A stretch of 30,079 bases of DNA, from contig JAYVSV010000042.1 of assembly GCA_043775015.1 (NCBI GenBank), positions 1-30,079 of the forward strand, written 5' to 3'. Position numbers and translations under genes: made by a program. Positions 7,347-15,595 of this stretch are shown piece after piece. The notes beneath the pieces were generated by a model. That model saw only the letters and a list, made by a program, of their open reading frames with translations. It did not search any database and was not told the origin of the DNA. Source of the DNA: CANJXF01 sp043775015. Its GTDB lineage: Bacteria; Verrucomicrobiota; Verrucomicrobiia; Limisphaerales; CANJXF01. Each line of letters begins with the position of its first letter. Positions within the stretch are counted from its first letter, which is position 1.

Positions 7347-9128
7347 ATGAATTCAAAATCGACATGGTCTTACGTGGCAATTGCCGGCATTCTCTTCGCC
7401 TTCATCGTGTGGGTCGAAAGGCCCTTCCGCGACAGACTCAACCAAGCCCGCAGCGCTAAAATTTTTCCGGCCTTCGATGCTTCGCGCGCCCAACAAGTTG
7501 AAGTGCGCCGACCCACTTCCGTCATTCGTGCCGAGCTGACCAACGCCACCTGGTTTTTGACCAGGCCGTTTCTCTACACCGCTGCCGATGGACAGATTCA
7601 AAACCTCTTGCTCGCGCTGGCCGACCTGAGTTGGCAGGTGCATATCTCGGCCAGTGAGTTGCTCAATAGTCCCAAAGCACAGGGGGAATTTGGTTTCATC
7701 ACTCCACAGGCCACCATCTCCGTTCAACAAAACGGCGCGACCATTAACTTGCAGATCGGCACCAACACTCCCGTGGGCGCGCAGGTTTATGTGCAAGTCC
7801 TCGGTGACTCGGATGTTTACGTCGTCGATGCTGTGTTCCTGAAATTTCTTCCCGGTTCCGCGAATGATTGGAGAAACCGGACGTTGCTTCCTCACGCTGG
7901 AGCGGTCAACTCGATCAAAGCCCGTTCCGGCAACATCGGCTTTACGTTGCTCAACACCAATGAATCCTGGCGCATGACCTCGCCTCACCAGGCCCGCGCG
8001 GACAACTTGAAAGTTGAAGAGCTGCTCAACAAAACCCTTTCCCTCCAAGTGGCCGCTTTTGAAACGGACAACCCCGCCGCTGATCTCGACTCCTTTGGTT
8101 TGCACGCACCGGAAATGGAAATTCAGATCAGCGCCGGAACCAATCCGCCGATTGTTTTACAAGTCGGCCAAAGCCCAACCAACGATCCTGCCGTGGCGTT
8201 CGCCCGCTTGCTCAATCAGAACCACATCGTCCGCATTCCCAAGGAACCTTTGCTTGGTTGGCGCGGCTCTTACACGAACCTGGTGGATCACCACCTCGCG
8301 GTTTTTTCTCCCGCAGCCGTCGCTCAAATCGATGTGCGCGGCTCCGAACCATTCAGCCTCAAACGCGACGGCTCCAAGTGGACGCTTCCATCCAACCCCT
8401 CTTTCCCGGTCGATTCAGAATTGGCCAACGACGTATTGGTTTTGCTCAGTCGTGCCACGGTTGAAATCGAAAAGGAAGTGGTCACCGACTTTTCCGCTTT
8501 CGGCCTGGTTGCACCCGTTTTGGAATACACGTTAAAAACCAACAGCGTCTCTACGAATTCTTTTGTCGCGCAAATCGTTTTTGGAACCAATCAAGGCAGC
8601 AAGGTTTTCGTTCGCCGGCTCGACGAATATTCCGACAAGGTGAACTCCCTTCAGATCGAACAATTCCGCCAGTTGCCACAATCGCCATGGCAATTTCGCG
8701 ATCGCCGCATTTTAAATTTTGTTTCGAACGAGGTCGTCAGCGTCTCGATTCATCAGAAGGGAAAAGACCGTAAATTGATCCGCAACCGCCTCGGCAATTG
8801 GGCCTTCGCTCCCGGCTCGCAGGGGATCATCAATCCGTTTTCGTTCGATGAAACGTTGCTGCGCCTCGGCACGTTGAAAGCCGCCTTTTGGGTTGCGCCC
8901 GATGAAAAAAATCCTGACCGTTTTGGGATCAAAGAAGCCGATCATAAAATTACGATCGAAGTGAAGCATGGCGCAGAAACCCTTGCTCATACCATCGAGT
9001 TTGGCGAATTCACGGAATTTAAAACGCGTTACGCCGCCTTCAACCTCAACGGGGCACGCACCATTTTCGAATTCCCCTGGCCGCTCTTTTTTGAGGTGCA
9101 GGACAGCTTGACCATTCCGCAAAGGTAA
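7347..9128 (+). CDS. DUF4340 domain-containing protein
   Basis: A 593-residue protein anchored by one N-terminal helix (about 7-24, YVAIAGILFAFIVWVE) with the rest outside the cytoplasm. The body has repeated beta-rich modules of the DUF4340 type: W-L-TRPFLYTAADGQIQNLL, SPKAQGEFGFITPQATI and INLQIGTNTPVGAQVYVQV in the first, then similar patterns near residues 230-300 and 345-430 (ADLDSFGLHAPEMEI; DFSAFGLVAPVLEY). DUF4340 proteins commonly follow GldF/GldG-like ABC genes, as here, and probably form the extracytoplasmic part of that machine. The ATG at 7347 is 18 nt after the previous stop. No enzymatic motif was seen. Confidence 0.85.
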   Translation: MNSKSTWSYVAIAGILFAFIVWVERPFRDRLNQARSAKIFPAFDASRAQQVEVRRPTSVIRAELTNATWFLTRPFLYTAADGQIQNLLLALADLSWQVHISASELLNSPKAQGEFGFITPQATISVQQNGATINLQIGTNTPVGAQVYVQVLGDSDVYVVDAVFLKFLPGSANDWRNRTLLPHAGAVNSIKARSGNIGFTLLNTNESWRMTSPHQARADNLKVEELLNKTLSLQVAAFETDNPAADLDSFGLHAPEMEIQISAGTNPPIVLQVGQSPTNDPAVAFARLLNQNHIVRIPKEPLLGWRGSYTNLVDHHLAVFSPAAVAQIDVRGSEPFSLKRDGSKWTLPSNPSFPVDSELANDVLVLLSRATVEIEKEVVTDFSAFGLVAPVLEYTLKTNSVSTNSFVAQIVFGTNQGSKVFVRRLDEYSDKVNSLQIEQFRQLPQSPWQFRDRRILNFVSNEVVSVSIHQKGKDRKLIRNRLGNWAFAPGSQGIINPFSFDETLLRLGTLKAAFWVAPDEKNPDRFGIKEADHKITIEVKHGAETLAHTIEFGEFTEFKTRYAAFNLNGARTIFEFPWPLFFEVQDSLTIPQR

Positions 9129-9129
9129 C

Positions 9130-12100
9130 ATGGCTAAACCAAAGAAACGTCATTCGCTTGCGCGCCGGATGTTTCGGTGGTTCCGCATTTCCGTCCTGCT
9201 CACGATCCTCGCCCTGGTCATCGCGGGAATTTACCTGAACGTGGTGGGCCTTCCTGATTTTTTAAAAAAGCCGCTCGTGGCCAAGCTGCTTGCTGAAGGT
9301 GTTCGCCTCGATTTCAGTCGCATGCGCATGCGCTGGTATCGCGGGATTGTCGTCGATCACGCGACCTTTACGTTCCTGAAATATCCATTGTCTCCGAGCT
9401 TTTCCGCGCAGGAAACCGAGCTGGACATCGACCTTCGTTCACTCGGAAATTCACGGCTGAAACTGAATTCAGTCACCCTCGAGAAAGCCGGTTTGAATTG
9501 GCCCATCTCGACGAATCGCTCTCTCTCGCTCAGCAACATCACGACCAGAATCTATTTCGATTCTGCCGAGCAATTTCATTTGCGCGAGTTCACTGCCCAA
9601 TTTGCCGGAGCGCGAATCACCCTGGCCGGATCGGTGACGAACCTTTCGGCCATTCGCGCGTTGAGAATTTTTCATCCACCAAAAACCGACCTGCCCAAGC
9701 GCGGCTGGACCGAGTTTGCCGATGCGCTGGAGAAAATTCATTTCACCGGAACGCCCGCGTTGCGGCTTTTTCTCAGTGGCGATGGCGCAGACCTCTTCAG
9801 CTTCAAGGGCGAGGGTCTCTTCACCGTCCCAAAAGCAGAGACGCCGTGGGGCAAAGGAGAAAATCTTCAACTGACCGCACAGCTTCGTAACTTGGGCAAG
9901 CCGGTTGAAAATAATTTTATTCAGCTCAAACTGACCTCAATTGAAACGCCGTGGGGCAGCGGATCGAATCTGAACTGCATCGCGAAACTTTATTCGCCTT
10001 CGACCCACAGCGGCGTCTTGCAAACGGACCTAAAAATTTTCGCGAAACAAATTTTCGCGAAACAAAAGGATGGGGCGGAAATCGCCCGCGCTGCTTCCAT
10101 CCAACTTTCCGCTCACAGTTCGCAGGCCTGGACCAATTTAATTCCAACGAACGCTGCGGGAAAAATCACCTTCACTCACGGCGAGATAAATCAGGGCAGC
10201 GCCGCGTCGGGAGAAATTTCCTTTTCCGGCTCGTCACATTCTGCGGAGAAAACGGGCGACGCAACCTGGGCGGCGTGGCAGCGCGCGGAACCTTTTCAGC
10301 TGAATTGGGTCGCGGAATTGGCCGACATCCTTACGCCCAAACTGCAAATTTCCAAGGCGGCCTGCGTCGGAACCTGGAAAGCGCCGGTGCTGAAAGTCAC
10401 CCGCTTGGAAGCGCGGCTTTACGGTGGAGAACTCAAAGCCGCCGGCGAGCTGAATGTCGCCACGCGCGCCGCTCGTCTGCAAGGAACAACCAGTTTTGAA
10501 GTGTTGAAAATTTCTCCATTGCTCACCCCTTTTGGACAGGAGTGGCTCGACCAATTTTCGTGGGACCGCCCTCCGCAACTCTCGGGAGAACTGAGTGTCA
10601 TCCTGCCCGCCTGGACGAATGCGGATCCGGATTGGTTGCCCAAAATTCTCCCTTCGCTGGCGCTCCACGGGAAGGCATCGGTCGGCGCGGCCGCTTTTCG
10701 AAAGGTCACCGCGAGTTCCGCCAGCGCCGAATTTATTTACACCAACCGAACCTGGTCTCTGCCGCAATTGCGCGTGGACCGGCCGGAAGGCGGCGCGGAC
10801 TTGACGCTCGTGGCGAACGTCGCAACGAGAACTTTCCACTGGCACTTTGTCAGTGCAATGGATCCAGCGGCGATCCGTCCTTTGCTCAACGAAAAGCAGT
10901 TGAAAATATTGGATGATTTTAAATTCAGCACCCCGCCGAGCATCAAAGGGGAACTGCACGGGCAATGGCAGGATTTGACGGACTTGCGGAGCGCGTCCCT
11001 CCGACAAATGACGGATCTGGCGGGGTCGAGCGAAGTTTTGGCGCAACATTTCTCTTTTCGCAGCAACGCGATTGATCAAGTCGCCTGCTCCCTGCTCTTC
11101 ACCAATCAACAATTGGAAGTTTCCGGCGGGCGCCTGGAACAAGGGCAAAAATTTATTTCCGCAGAGCGCGTCGCTTGGAATTTTCCCGGGAAAAAACTTT
11201 TCTTCACCCACATCAACAGCACGGTGGATCCTTATCTCGTCACTCGTTTGATCGGCGCGAAAGTGGCGGCGGCCATTGAGCCTTATCAATTCGCCGCGCC
11301 TCCCGCTGTCCGGCTCAACGGCAGCATGAGCCTCGGCGACATTGATGACACCGATCTGCATTTTGAGGTCGATGGCGCCTTGTTCGATTGGAAATATTTT
11401 CACGCAGACCGACTCGCTGGCCGCGTCGATTGGGTTGGAAAAACGTTGCTCCTGACCAACGTTCAAGCGCGCGCTTACCACGGTGGCAACGTGTCTGGTT
11501 GGAGCTACTTTGAATTCTCTCACACGAACGGAGCGGATTATAAATTCAATCTGGCGGCACGGGAGATTGATTTGCCCTACCTGATAAAAGGTCTGAATGG
11601 CAAAGCGAACCGCCTCGAAGGTTTGGTGGATGCACAAATGACGCTCACCGCCGGAAACACTCGCAACTGGGACAGCCTCGAAGGAACCGGCAAAGTCAAT
11701 TTGCGCGACGGCCTCGTGTGGGATGTGCCGATCTTTGGAATTTTTTCGCCATTTCTCAACGCCCTCGTTCACGGCGCGGGGAACAGCCGTGCGCGCGAGG
11801 CGTCTGCAACTTTCCTCGTGACCAACGGTATTATTTATTCCGACGATCTGGAAATCCGCGCGCCGATGGTTCGGATGCGTTATCGCGGCGGCGTCGATTT
11901 CCAACAGCGCGTCGAAGCTCGCGTTGAGGCGGAATTATTACATGACGCCTGGGTCATCGGTCCGCTGGTCAGCCTGGCGTTGACGCCGATCAGCAAAATC
12001 CTCGCCTGGCAGGTCACGGGAAACCTAAGTCACCCCGTGACCGAACCGGTTTATATTCCGAATTTTTTACTGATGACGTTACGGCCCTTTCACAACTTGA

Positions 12101-12174
12101 TGAAGCCGCTGAAAAAAATAATGGCTCCCGAAAAAGAGCCGCCTGCATCGAAGCCAGATGCGCCCGATAAATAG
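9130..12174 (+). CDS. Large AsmA/YhdP-like envelope protein
   Basis: A 1014-residue protein with a basic N-terminus and one membrane helix (about 18-40), then a long beta-rich region made of many short strands of the sort LRLFLSGDGADLFSFKGEGLFTV. The C-terminal part (about 830-985: GLVDAQMTLTAG, LEGTGKVNLRDGLVWDVPIFGIF, VTNGIIYSDDLEIRAPMVRMRYRGGVDF, ILAWQVTGNLSHPV) matches the AsmA-like C-terminal pattern. Family members (AsmA, YhdP, TamB) are thought to bridge the periplasm and move phospholipids. It begins 1 nt after the DUF4340 stop, which ties it to the ABC operon. A 15-bp tandem duplication lies at 10036-10065. It ends in a charged, Pro-rich tail. Family placement is good; a specific orthologue is not claimed. 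Confidence 0.82.
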   Translation: MAKPKKRHSLARRMFRWFRISVLLTILALVIAGIYLNVVGLPDFLKKPLVAKLLAEGVRLDFSRMRMRWYRGIVVDHATFTFLKYPLSPSFSAQETELDIDLRSLGNSRLKLNSVTLEKAGLNWPISTNRSLSLSNITTRIYFDSAEQFHLREFTAQFAGARITLAGSVTNLSAIRALRIFHPPKTDLPKRGWTEFADALEKIHFTGTPALRLFLSGDGADLFSFKGEGLFTVPKAETPWGKGENLQLTAQLRNLGKPVENNFIQLKLTSIETPWGSGSNLNCIAKLYSPSTHSGVLQTDLKIFAKQIFAKQKDGAEIARAASIQLSAHSSQAWTNLIPTNAAGKITFTHGEINQGSAASGEISFSGSSHSAEKTGDATWAAWQRAEPFQLNWVAELADILTPKLQISKAACVGTWKAPVLKVTRLEARLYGGELKAAGELNVATRAARLQGTTSFEVLKISPLLTPFGQEWLDQFSWDRPPQLSGELSVILPAWTNADPDWLPKILPSLALHGKASVGAAAFRKVTASSASAEFIYTNRTWSLPQLRVDRPEGGADLTLVANVATRTFHWHFVSAMDPAAIRPLLNEKQLKILDDFKFSTPPSIKGELHGQWQDLTDLRSASLRQMTDLAGSSEVLAQHFSFRSNAIDQVACSLLFTNQQLEVSGGRLEQGQKFISAERVAWNFPGKKLFFTHINSTVDPYLVTRLIGAKVAAAIEPYQFAAPPAVRLNGSMSLGDIDDTDLHFEVDGALFDWKYFHADRLAGRVDWVGKTLLLTNVQARAYHGGNVSGWSYFEFSHTNGADYKFNLAAREIDLPYLIKGLNGKANRLEGLVDAQMTLTAGNTRNWDSLEGTGKVNLRDGLVWDVPIFGIFSPFLNALVHGAGNSRAREASATFLVTNGIIYSDDLEIRAPMVRMRYRGGVDFQQRVEARVEAELLHDAWVIGPLVSLALTPISKILAWQVTGNLSHPVTEPVYIPNFLLMTLRPFHNLMKPLKKIMAPEKEPPASKPDAPDK
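10036..10065 (+). repeat. 15-bp tandem duplication in the AsmA-like gene
   Basis: ATTTTCGCGAAACAA occurs twice back to back (10036-10050 and 10051-10065), adding one in-frame copy of IFAKQ to give KIFAKQIFAKQK. Both copies are identical, which suggests a recent slippage event. Confidence 0.9.
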
Positions 12175-12206
12175 TTTTACCGCCCGCCACTTTTCCCGGA
12201 TTGGAG

Positions 12207-12233
12207 TTTGCCCGCCGGTTTGAACCGGCAGGC
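12207..12233. repeat. Palindrome between convergent genes
   Basis: GCCGGTT and AACCGGC flank a 2-nt centre, and the match extends outward (TGCCC / AGGCA) with one mismatch that would be a G-U wobble in minus-strand RNA. It lies in the 79-nt gap between the AsmA-like gene and the convergent DUF3455 gene. There is no T-run on either side, so an intrinsic terminator is not supported. It is more likely a REP-like element or a simple transcript-end stem-loop. Confidence 0.5.
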
Positions 12234-12253
12234 AATAAATGGGTTCGAATGGA

Positions 12254-12850
12254 TCAATTCGTCTCGCGGTAGAAGAAATACTCCGCCGTGTAGGGAATGC
12301 GCGCTTCCTGACCGAGTTGCGTGGGCGCGGCGGCGGGAGCGATACCACCCGTCGTATTCACGCGCTGAATGTAAGTCGTGCGCTCGAAGATGCCCGGGCC
12401 GACGGTGTTCGTGCTCACGGCGTTTAGAATCAGCCAGGGGATTGCACCCGGCGTCACTGTGACGGGTGCCACCGTGCGCGCCCCGACGACTCGACTGCCG
12501 CTTTCGGTTTCCCACGCGGGCCGGGCCGGGCCGGCGAAGGCGTAGTGAAGACCAACCACGTTCCCATCCGCATCGTACAACACGGCTTCCGGCGCGCGGA
12601 ACGTCCAGACGAATCCGGTCGGCGAATTCGTGTTCGCAGTCGCGCCATAAATCTGAACCCCCACCGCGTAGGCGTGGAAAGAAACTTTGTTGCCTTCGGG
12701 CACGACCAAGCTAGGCGGCACCTCCGGCGCGCGGTTGTCGTGACCAGATGCAGCGCGAGCGGATGAAGCGCAGGCGGTTTGCAATAAGACAACGGTTAGC
12801 AACGTGAAGTTAAAGGTTGGGAAGAGACCTCTGGATTGTGAGTTTTTCAT
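12254..12850 (-). CDS. Secreted DUF3455 family protein
   Basis: A 198-residue protein with an N-terminal signal sequence (about 1-34, hydrophobic FNFTLLTVVLLQTACASSARA). It is followed by the DUF3455 pattern: PPSLVVPEGNKVSFHAYAVGVQIY, FRAPEAVLYDADGNVVGLHYA, PAWETESGSRVVGA, IPWLILNAVSTN and the near-C-terminal TYIQRVNTTGGIAPA with IPYTAEYFFYR. The function of DUF3455 is unknown; members occur in bacteria and fungi as secreted proteins. The predicted signal contains Cys27, but the sequence before it (LLQTAC) is a weak lipobox, so export without lipidation is as likely. Its start codon overlaps the stop of a possible small ORF (ATGA at 12847-12850). Confidence 0.88.
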   Translation of the reverse strand: MKNSQSRGLFPTFNFTLLTVVLLQTACASSARAASGHDNRAPEVPPSLVVPEGNKVSFHAYAVGVQIYGATANTNSPTGFVWTFRAPEAVLYDADGNVVGLHYAFAGPARPAWETESGSRVVGARTVAPVTVTPGAIPWLILNAVSTNTVGPGIFERTTYIQRVNTTGGIAPAAAPTQLGQEARIPYTAEYFFYRETN

Positions 12851-13038
12851 GATTCTATCTTTCTTTTTTTCAGGCGCTGTGAGCCTGGTTGTTTTGTTTT
12901 TGTTTGTTTTTGACCGACATTTGGCGTCCTGCTCCGAAATCCTCTCGACTCGCTAATTTGTCGAAGCGCGTTACGCGGAAACTGGAAAGGGTTCTCATGG
13001 GTAAGCATAAAAATCTCATCGGTATTTGCTGTTTTCAT
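12847..13038 (-). CDS. Possible small ORF bridging two genes by ATGA overlaps
   Basis: This reading frame starts at the ATG at 13038, which overlaps the stop of the upstream repeat-protein gene (ATGA). It ends at 12847 with a TGA that overlaps the DUF3455 start (again ATGA). It would encode 63 residues beginning MKTANTDEIFMLTHENPF and ending in a Lys/Arg-rich tail. Nothing is recognisable in it. Two exact ATGA junctions are what translational coupling looks like, but the lack of homology and the low-complexity tail (Gln/Lys/Thr) leave open that the stretch is only a spacer. Treat as tentative. Confidence 0.3.
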   Translation of the reverse strand: MKTANTDEIFMLTHENPFQFPRNALRQISESRGFRSRTPNVGQKQTKTKQPGSQRLKKRKIES

Positions 13039-13760
13039 GGTTTGGTTTTTGATTCGGATTGAAGGTCTCCTGCCAGCGTCTGGCGGCGGCAAAATACGGT
13101 CTGCTCGACCAAACATCTGTTTCTCGCGATAAAGACATTATCGGTGCTGGAGTAACTCACGGATTGGTAGCCCGCGCTGGTTTCAGCCCCCAACCGGGTC
13201 CAACGAACACCATTTTTGGAAGTCAGGATGACGCCGTCCCAGCCAACGGCGACAAAGATGTCGTCTCCATAGGCAATGGCTTGAAGGCGAACTTCTGTCC
13301 CGGAATTTCGTTGTCTCCAAACGCGCCCGTTTGAAGAAGTCAAAACCGTGCCCGAGTAACCGACGGCCACAAAAGAGCCGTTGCCATAGGCAATGCCCCT
13401 CAAGCGCTCATCCGTGGTTGATTTCTCGATGTTCCAGCGCAACCCGTCCGGGGAACTGAGAATGATTCCTTCATTACCGACCGCAACGAACCGATCTTTG
13501 CCAAAGGCAACACTGTGAAGCGAGCTAAGGCTGTCTGAATCGCGCGCTATCCAATGAATTTTGTCCAACGAGGTCAGGATGTTTTTCCCATTGACCGCCA
13601 CATAAATTCCATTGCCGTAAATCGCATTGGCGGAAACATTTTCGTTTAGGTCGAAGGACTCTCCCGTGATTTTACGTATGGTCTGGTCGGCAGCGACGCC
13701 ACTGAGAATGCGGGCCGTCAACACCAGCCCAGCGATGAACAGTTTGAAATTTACGTTCAT
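13035..13760 (-). CDS. Secreted YCF48/BNR-like propeller-repeat protein
   Basis: A 241-residue protein with a signal peptide (about 1-24, ending SGVAA). It then has four copies of a roughly 41-residue beta repeat of the form SVAFG-x-x-x-FVAVGN-x-G-x-I-x-x-SPDG-x-x-W: near residues 44-72, 83-113, 124-154 and 165-195. Repeats of this type build BNR/YCF48-like beta-propellers, often in secreted proteins of Verrucomicrobiota. A fifth copy begins (YQSVSYSSTDNVFIA) but loses the pattern and ends in a basic, Cys-containing tail. Typical propellers need more blades, so this protein is either truncated, frameshifted near 13130, or assembles with others. It sits 191 nt after the C25 peptidase gene, same strand. 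Ligand unknown. Confidence 0.75.
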   Translation of the reverse strand: MNVNFKLFIAGLVLTARILSGVAADQTIRKITGESFDLNENVSANAIYGNGIYVAVNGKNILTSLDKIHWIARDSDSLSSLHSVAFGKDRFVAVGNEGIILSSPDGLRWNIEKSTTDERLRGIAYGNGSFVAVGYSGTVLTSSNGRVWRQRNSGTEVRLQAIAYGDDIFVAVGWDGVILTSKNGVRWTRLGAETSAGYQSVSYSSTDNVFIARNRCLVEQTVFCRRQTLAGDLQSESKTKP

Positions 13761-13951
13761 AAAAACCTGTTTTGTAAAAATGAATACCGTTTTGTTTTAA
13801 GCAAGCTGCCGAGAAAGCGGCCTCCACCCCTTTCCAGACCGGAAGCAGACTGAGAGTAACGGGAAAAACAAAACTCTTTTCCGGTAAATTGCGGAGCCGA
13901 AGATCAAGCACTGGCTAATTGGCAATGCCGGTCGTGATTCTGGAAGGCCAC

Positions 13952-15472
13952 TCACCGTCCTGTCGCCGTGCGGTCTGGCAGCCGCAATGACGGATCGCCG
14001 AACAGCGTCATGATCCCCAGGTAAATGCGTGGATGGCGAAATACATTTTCGCTGGCCCGGTTGTTGATCCAATACTTTCTCTGCCCGTTCAGCCAGAGAT
14101 CGCCGAGGACGCGATCGCCGGCACCGTAACGCAGAAAAAGCTCCTTCTCCAAATCATGCCCCTTGTCATCCTCGCAAACGAGCGTCTCTCCGAAGAACGC
14201 AATCGCGCCCCCAGTGGAAGCCACCAACCAGGCGCAGGCGAAGGTGCGATTGCTGATGCCCGGAAAATCGTAGGCGTACGGCTGCGGCACGGCGAGTGGT
14301 GCTTTGATCTTTTGTCCGGTCGCCTTGTCATCCCAAGTCCGTGATTCACCGTGCCACACAAACTCGTGGCGGCGTTGCTGCTGGTCGCGGTAGGACTCGC
14401 TCGGCGCGTAGGTCATGAACATGCCTGACTCGCACCCGATCGTGAACACAACCGGGAATACGCCGGTGTTGCTCAGTTTCTCCACGCGTCCATCGTCGTA
14501 GCCGCGACCGTTCTCGTAGATGGCCCAATATCTTGGTCCGGCATGGCCGAGGTAGGTTATCCACCAGCTCTTCGTCGTCGCGGCATCAATGGCCGCGAAG
14601 TCTCCTCGCGCCCAAGGCGCACCGACGAATTCATTCGGGCTACAGTTTAAAAACAATTTCTCAAAGACAGAGGTCTTCGGGAAAGCACGGGCGATGCTGT
14701 CGGCGATGATGTCGTCGCACATCCCCTGCGAGCCGCCGTAGCCCTTGTCGGCAATGAAAGTGAAATGGCCGAATCCGCCCGGACTGAAGCCTTCGCTTTC
14801 ATATCGAATCACCTTGGCAACGTAGGTCTTTACTTCGTTCGCCGTGTGCGCCGGAAGCCGTCCCAGCGCGACATCCGGGCAGCCATCCACCTGGTCGGGG
14901 TTGTACGACACCGCGTCATCGTGCCAATGCTGCTCGTTGTATCGGCCGTTGCCGTTCTGATCCCAAGTATCGAATACCCGGCCCGAAGTGATCCCGACCG
15001 GATCCACCGGATTCGGGCCGGGGGCGTGGTTGTGATACAGGTTCGCGTAGTACAGCTCGGACGGGTTGTAGGTCCCGGTATGGGGCGCATCCTTAGGAAT
15101 CTGTTGTACCTGCCGGTAACGCACCGGCATGAGACTGGCGTCGCCGACGAACATCACATAGCGGATGCCAGATTTTTCATGTGCGGAAGCAATGACCCGT
15201 TTGATTTTTTCCGGATCATCCCTGCCCGGAAAATTCGCGCGCAGCGACTCCAGTGTGACCAGCGTCGCCAGCATCCCGGTCCGGTTCTTGTGCGCGATGA
15301 GCGGTTGCAACACACCAGCGAAGGCCTGCGGTGCGACCACCAGCAATTTTGCCGTGCCGACGGATGTTTGAAAAGGCATTGGCTTCCCGCTGCGAGCAAC
15401 GGACGACCCTTGGTCAGCTCGAACTGAGATTAGCGCGCAGGCAGTGAGTAACGAAAAAAATAACTTGGTCAT
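13952..15472 (-). CDS. Secreted peptidase C25 (gingipain-fold) family protein
   Basis: A 506-residue protein with a short signal peptide (about 1-19, FFSLLTACALISVRA) and the C25 cysteine-peptidase fold. The likely catalytic dyad is His310 in TYLGHAGP and Cys347 in FTIGCESG, the arrangement of gingipains and other caspase-like (clan CD) peptidases. Upstream blocks support the family: LLVVAPQAF, IRYVMFVGDASLMPVRY, PDVALGRLPAHTANEV and the late SNRTFACAWLVASTGGAIAFFGET with MTLFGDPSLRL. No propeptide, adhesin or C-terminal sorting domain is visible, so it is much shorter than gingipains. It lies downstream of the kinase gene on the same strand (123-nt gap). A secreted protease in non-pathogens of this phylum probably degrades or processes external or periplasmic proteins; the substrate is unknown. 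Confidence 0.87.
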   Translation of the reverse strand: MTKLFFSLLTACALISVRADQGSSVARSGKPMPFQTSVGTAKLLVVAPQAFAGVLQPLIAHKNRTGMLATLVTLESLRANFPGRDDPEKIKRVIASAHEKSGIRYVMFVGDASLMPVRYRQVQQIPKDAPHTGTYNPSELYYANLYHNHAPGPNPVDPVGITSGRVFDTWDQNGNGRYNEQHWHDDAVSYNPDQVDGCPDVALGRLPAHTANEVKTYVAKVIRYESEGFSPGGFGHFTFIADKGYGGSQGMCDDIIADSIARAFPKTSVFEKLFLNCSPNEFVGAPWARGDFAAIDAATTKSWWITYLGHAGPRYWAIYENGRGYDDGRVEKLSNTGVFPVVFTIGCESGMFMTYAPSESYRDQQQRRHEFVWHGESRTWDDKATGQKIKAPLAVPQPYAYDFPGISNRTFACAWLVASTGGAIAFFGETLVCEDDKGHDLEKELFLRYGAGDRVLGDLWLNGQRKYWINNRASENVFRHPRIYLGIMTLFGDPSLRLPDRTATGR

Positions 15473-15595
15473 GATCGCGTGCTTTCAGGAGAAGTCGTCG
15501 CCGACTCTCTTGTTTGTACAGACCGAATCCGAGAAGAACGTAACCGGAAATCTGAATTTCGCGAGGCAGCGGCCCTTGCTTTCATAGAAGCACCT

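Noticed and set aside
10234..11904. Very long open frame (556 codons) antisense to the AsmA-like gene
   Set aside because: It lies wholly inside a well-supported gene, has low-complexity Arg/Gly-rich translation and no domain. It reflects scarce stop codons in G+C-rich coding DNA.
12207..12233. Bidirectional terminator between convergent genes
   Set aside because: A stem exists but no T-run follows in either direction; kept only as a palindrome.
13952..15472. Gingipain virulence protease
   Set aside because: The fold and dyad match C25, but gingipain adhesin and sorting domains are missing and nothing suggests a pathogen.
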